DNA from: Solimonas sp964507195 | Lineage (GTDB): Bacteria; Pseudomonadota; Gammaproteobacteria; Nevskiales; Nevskiaceae | NCBI GenBank assembly: GCA_964507195.1 | Contig: CAZDPA010000002.1 | Coordinates: 1 to 64,000, forward strand | Direction: 5' to 3' | DNA: 64,000 nucleotides | Shown: in pieces, positions 62,258 to 64,000 of the stretch | Position numbering within the stretch: the first letter of the stretch is position 1 | Layout: every line of letters starts with the position of its first letter | Program-made: the position numbers and the translations under genes | Notes under the pieces: generated by a model | What the model saw: only the letters and a program-made list of their open reading frames with translations | Databases searched by the model: none | Told to the model about the DNA's origin: nothing

Positions 62258-64000
62258 CTAGATCGCCTGCAGTGCCCTAAGCACGTCCACTAGCCCGTGG
62301 CCCTGGAAGTACTTCTCGCGTCCGAGATCCGTAGCTGTATCGCAAAGAATCCTTTTGATGCGCTGAGGGTTTCCAATCAGTTCGACATTGCGCGCCATCA
62401 GCATTGCTGCGGCGCCGCTGACAAATGGCGCGGCCATGCTTGTACCGTCCAGTTCGTCCTCTGCCTTCCCCCGAACCGGCCCCCGAATTTTCTCTCCTGG
62501 TGCCACCAAGTCCGGCTTCAGCCGACCGTCACCTGTGGGCCCTCGACTGGAGAAGAAGCTCACTCCGTACGTGTGGGGCTTCAACCGATGGGTTGATCCG
62601 ACGGTAATGACTTGCTGCGCATTGCCAGGATCGGTAATAGAGCAGAAGTTGAAGAGCCCAAACCCATGCTCTTGCTCGTTCCAGCCTCGGTTCCCCGCCG
62701 CCGCGACCACGACTACACCTGAGTTAGACAGTCGATCCGATGCAACACATACCGGAGTGGCGCCGCATCCGTAGTTTCGGACGTCATGTGCGATCGACAT
62801 ACTGACGTTAACCCCGTGGACTTCCGGCCCGTTGCTGCCGGCCCGGGTGTTCAAGAACTGAATGAACTCTAGTGCAGATATCAGTGCGAACTCTGTAGCT
62901 TCGTTGCTCGCCTTGTTCAGAACCCGCATGTCGTAAAGATTAATGTCTGGGCACACCCCCCGAAGAATCTGAGAGCCCATTCGTCGCCCCTCACTCTGTG
63001 AGGGTGAGTCAGAACGCCAATCCCCTCCAAGAACACCAGCTACGTGTGTTCCATGGTCGGAGCTCAACCTTTTTCCGTCATCAGCTTGCAATTCGATTAG
63101 AGGCTCAATTAGAGCCCATGCCGGCTGAAGTCCCCGACCCATCTGAGAGCCGATCAGGTTGAGATTCCGGTACGCCTTGGCGCGGAACTCACGGCCAACA
63201 TTCCCGTGAAGGCTCACCAGCTCGTCGACCAGAGCATCCATATACGATGTCTGTCGATCCTTAGCCTCCCTTCGTCTGTATGCTAGATCGAAGTTTCTGA
63301 TTTTTTCGATCAACGAGAAGTCGAATGTGCGCCGCACGCGACTAACGAAGCCATTGCTTGCTCTCCGATTTATCGAGTGCTCCTTAAACGCAGGGTGAGT
63401 AGACGCGACCCCTGAATCGATGATTGCCCATGTAAGATCCTTACAGGTCACTTCAAACACTCTGTCGGCAGCATCCGCCTTAATCGTACTTAGCGCCTCC
63501 GTGTCAGACAGCCGAGCTCTGCGATCCAAGAACACCCGAAGGATCGGACCGCCACCCTTTTTTCCTCTACGATGCCCCGGCTGCTTGCTGCGAGAGACGA
63601 GGGCCACATCGGCATACCCTTCAGCCAACGAGTTCTCCTGAATCCTCGAGAAATATGCAGATGCCTCCTCGACAACGAGCGGGGCTATGAGAGAAATCCA
63701 GGCATGTACACGTTGATCAAAGTCGAGAAATCTTTGTTCGCGTTCATCTGGAGGCTCCGGGATGACCTCTGGGAATCGATCCCAGAGTGCAAAGAATCCA
63801 ACGAGCGCAGCAACCTGGCTGGCCTCCAGTACACGCCAACTTGGATACTCGTCCGAACTAGGATCTGGCGTTGCTTCGTCGATCGATTCTCGCTCTTCGG
63901 TAATCTCGACTCCGAGCTTTATTCGAATTGCCTGCTTTAGCTTCCTTTCGAGCAGGTATCTGCTTTCGGCCTTGGCGGTCAGTGTGTCGAGATTCTTGTC
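62258..64000 (-). CDS. S8 family serine peptidase (subtilase), N-terminus beyond window
   Basis: At least 580 aa visible; the frame is open to the right edge, so the start is outside. Codons from 64,000 read KNLDTLTAKAESRYLLERKL and continue without a stop through a helical region (RVLEASQVAALVGFFALWDR). The subtilisin domain follows: catalytic Asp in WAIIDSGVASTHPAF, His in SDHGTHVAGVLGG, oxyanion Asn in VAAAGNRGW and Ser in DGTSMAAPFVSGAA. A TTG at 63,628 could be mistaken for the start, but the upstream part is protein-like. No signal is visible. It heads the island with the MBL hydrolase 14 bp downstream. Confidence 0.88.
   Translation of the reverse strand, partial: DKNLDTLTAKAESRYLLERKLKQAIRIKLGVEITEERESIDEATPDPSSDEYPSWRVLEASQVAALVGFFALWDRFPEVIPEPPDEREQRFLDFDQRVHAWISLIAPLVVEEASAYFSRIQENSLAEGYADVALVSRSKQPGHRRGKKGGGPILRVFLDRRARLSDTEALSTIKADAADRVFEVTCKDLTWAIIDSGVASTHPAFKEHSINRRASNGFVSRVRRTFDFSLIEKIRNFDLAYRRREAKDRQTSYMDALVDELVSLHGNVGREFRAKAYRNLNLIGSQMGRGLQPAWALIEPLIELQADDGKRLSSDHGTHVAGVLGGDWRSDSPSQSEGRRMGSQILRGVCPDINLYDMRVLNKASNEATEFALISALEFIQFLNTRAGSNGPEVHGVNVSMSIAHDVRNYGCGATPVCVASDRLSNSGVVVVAAAGNRGWNEQEHGFGLFNFCSITDPGNAQQVITVGSTHRLKPHTYGVSFFSSRGPTGDGRLKPDLVAPGEKIRGPVRGKAEDELDGTSMAAPFVSGAAAMLMARNVELIGNPQRIKRILCDTATDLGREKYFQGHGLVDVLRALQAI

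Noticed and set aside
63628..63628. TTG as the start of the subtilase
   Set aside because: The same frame stays open and protein-like to the window edge, so the gene begins outside.

Overview
The window is G+C-rich, densely coded bacterial DNA. TonB-dependent receptors, two-partner secretion, outer-membrane barrels and lipoproteins show a Gram-negative. The mix (DUF1329 protein, lipid/xenobiotic catabolic clusters, glucosylglycerol osmolyte genes) suggests a salt-tolerant gammaproteobacterium of the Nevskiales/Xanthomonadales type, but that is inference. No rRNA, tRNA or CRISPR was seen.

1-10,600: a catabolic region. A TetR gene cut by the left edge faces an SDR-thiolase-thioesterase operon. 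Converging on it is a minus-strand set (tandem double TetR, family VIII-like esterase, second SDR). Divergent from the double TetR run a TonB receptor, an ABM-fold protein and an MDR reductase.

10,900-16,200: a glucosylglycerol module: a GH13_18 phosphorylase, a sodium:solute symporter and, convergent with a 32-bp 3' overlap, a fused phosphatase/glucosylglycerol-phosphate synthase. 16,700-20,700: an ETR1-type ethylene/copper sensor fused to a diguanylate cyclase, small membrane or secreted proteins, a TPR lipoprotein and an XRE-type regulator.

20,700-31,600: an accessory region, visibly more A+T-rich in places. It holds a giant (about 1,770 aa) protein with two tyrosine-recombinase-like regions, a convergent orphan gene preceded by a long perfect inverted repeat, a Fic protein, mobile mystery protein A with a nonsense-mutated B partner, and small orphan genes.

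31,700-51,100: one long minus-strand unit for cell-surface display. It runs from a giant FG-GAP/beta-helix/choice-of-anchor protein, now open in frame into an outer-membrane barrel across an inverted pair of REP-like repeats, through a small protein, a CHASE2 membrane protein, a TpsB transporter and a TpsA exoprotein ending in a caspase-like peptidase, to a small secreted protein. Four CTCACGG repeats at an exact 11-bp period lie upstream.

51,600-64,000: an AbiEi/AbiEii-like pair, a DUF1329 protein, a winged-helix/kinase/TPR fusion regulator, then a lower-G+C minus-strand island encoding a subtilase (running off the right edge), an MBL-fold hydrolase, a lipoprotein, a trypsin-like protease and a membrane pentapeptide protein. 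This looks like a protease-based conflict or stress system.
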